A stretch of DNA of 6,454 bases from assembly GCA_022573065.1 (NCBI GenBank), contig JACZUQ010000050.1:1-6454 (forward strand). Reading direction: 5' to 3'. The DNA is from Nitrososphaerota archaeon. Lineage in GTDB: Archaea > Thermoproteota > Nitrososphaeria > Nitrososphaerales > Nitrosopumilaceae. The notes below the pieces were generated by a model that had not been told where the DNA came from, searched no databases, and saw only the letters and a list, made by a program, of their open reading frames with translations. Position numbers and translations under genes: made by a program. Shown here piece after piece: positions 5,686 to 6,454 of the stretch (its first letter is position 1; each line of letters opens with the position of its first letter).

Positions 5686-6454
5686 TTACCTAGACGATTT
5701 AAGTGCGTAATCTATCATTAATGATGGAATATCTACTTCGCATACTCTAACAGTATTCTTGAATTCTGTTGTATTATTTACTTCATGAACTATCAATCCT
5801 TTGTCTTTACTTTCCATCAAATCTACTCCTACTATTTGACCTTGAACTGCATTTTTTGCCTTAATACATATATCTTCCATTTCATTTGAAACTGGACATT
5901 TTTCAGCAACTCCACCTAATGCCATGTTAGTTTTCCAAGATCCATTTCCAGAACTTCTGTAAATGGCTGCAACTACTTTATCTCCTACTACAATTGCTCG
6001 AATATCTCTTGGAGGACGTTGGACAAATTCTTCTAGATAGTGAATTTGATAAATAGGATACATTTTTTCTCTAGTTTCAATAATTCCTTCTGCAGAATCA
6101 CTGTCATTAATTTTTGAAACCATTCTGCCCCAGCTTCCTACCGTTGGTTTAATTATTTGTGGATATCCATGTTTTTCTAATGATTCCAACGCTGCCTCTT
6201 TAGAAAAAGAAACTGTTGCAAACGGAGTTAAAACTCCTTGTTTTTTTAACAACATGTGTGTGAAGAGTTTATTTCCCGCAAATATGCCAGTATTAAGACA
6301 GTTAATGACGTTTACTCCCATTCCTTCTAATCCTGCAGTTGAATGAAGATTTCTGTAATAGCTTACACATCTTTGTAAAACTGTTCCATAATTTTTTACT
6401 TCATTATCTAGATCTAACGATAATTTTTTACAATCCAACATCTGGAGATTTACA
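5686..6454 (-). CDS. lysX: Alpha-aminoadipate--LysW ligase LysX (5' end outside window)
   Basis: This ATP-grasp ligase attaches the amino group of alpha-aminoadipate to the C-terminal glutamate of LysW, protecting it for lysine synthesis. The reading frame is open to the window edge (V-N-L-Q before the Met at 6441). Alignment from memory with Thermus LysX indicates that about 30-35 N-terminal residues lie beyond it, so Met6441 is probably internal. Numbering from that Met, the family motifs are LQRCVSYYRN (22-31), nucleotide-binding IIKPTVGSWGR (96-106), EEFVQRPPRDIRAI (137-150), WKTNMALGG (169-177), D207 in VGVDL, and E220 and N222 in HEVNNTTEF. The specificity site after EFK reads N-T (229-230). 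This is the LysX-type signature for alpha-aminoadipate; ArgX proteins, specific for glutamate, carry G-F. The pair lysX-lysK is separated by 3 nt and forms an operon. The remaining LysW-pathway genes may lie upstream, past the right edge. Confidence 0.94.
   Translation of the reverse strand, partial: VNLQMLDCKKLSLDLDNEVKNYGTVLQRCVSYYRNLHSTAGLEGMGVNVINCLNTGIFAGNKLFTHMLLKKQGVLTPFATVSFSKEAALESLEKHGYPQIIKPTVGSWGRMVSKINDSDSAEGIIETREKMYPIYQIHYLEEFVQRPPRDIRAIVVGDKVVAAIYRSSGNGSWKTNMALGGVAEKCPVSNEMEDICIKAKNAVQGQIVGVDLMESKDKGLIVHEVNNTTEFKNTVRVCEVDIPSLMIDYALKSSR
5688..5691 (-). promoter_or_regulatory. Shine-Dalgarno-like site for the TTG start of lysK
   Basis: AGGT on the minus strand spans the last lysX arginine codon and the first base of its TAA stop. 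It lies 5 nt before the lysK TTG at 5682, which supports re-initiation at this TTG just after lysX terminates. The match to the anti-Shine-Dalgarno sequence is only four bases. Confidence 0.4.

Noticed and set aside
5255..5710. Plus-strand open frame of 151 codons opposite lysK
   Set aside because: It is the mirror of conserved M20 motifs, has no recognisable domain, and spans the lysX-lysK junction; a shadow frame.
1..6454. Search for tRNA/rRNA genes, CRISPR repeats, insertion sequences and defence or phage genes
   Set aside because: No cloverleaf, regular repeat-spacer pattern, transposase motif or terminal inverted repeat was seen; the window is nearly filled by seven ordinary coding regions.

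Overview
The window looks like chromosomal DNA from an ammonia-oxidising archaeon (Thaumarchaeota/Nitrososphaerota), probably a marine Nitrosopumilus-like lineage. The evidence is archaeal-only gene families (archaeal DnaG, CTP-dependent riboflavin kinase, RibL-type FAD synthase, archaeal Dph5), a LysW-type lysine pathway, AT-rich DNA and short intergenic gaps. The lineage is inferred from gene content and protein style, not from a search.

Layout. The plus strand (1-1905) carries a likely promoter, then dnaG and an HTH-fused riboflavin kinase (ribK/RbkR-like) 5 nt apart. The minus strand (6454 down to 1895) carries lysX (5' end beyond the window), lysK, a diphthine synthase with a C-terminal DUF357-like extension, an HTH-fused FAD synthase (ribL) and a soluble histidine kinase with an N-terminal DUF4242-like domain. 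The two gene strings converge and their stop regions overlap by 11 bp. No intergenic stretch exceeds 73 bp, and I saw no RNA gene, mobile element, CRISPR array or long repeat.

How the genes relate. LysX joins alpha-aminoadipate to the carrier LysW, and LysK releases lysine from LysW at the end of the same pathway. RibK (riboflavin to FMN) and RibL (FMN to FAD) are consecutive steps placed on opposite strands. Both carry N-terminal winged-helix-like domains, which suggests flavin-responsive regulation. DnaG (replication/RNA exosome) and Dph5 (EF-2 diphthamide) are information-processing genes mixed into these strings.

Most second-look value lies in four domain fusions: Dph5-DUF357, HTH-RibL, HTH-RibK and DUF4242-histidine kinase. 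Three of the six visible starts are TTG. I found no mobile or defence system, and no wholly unknown gene.
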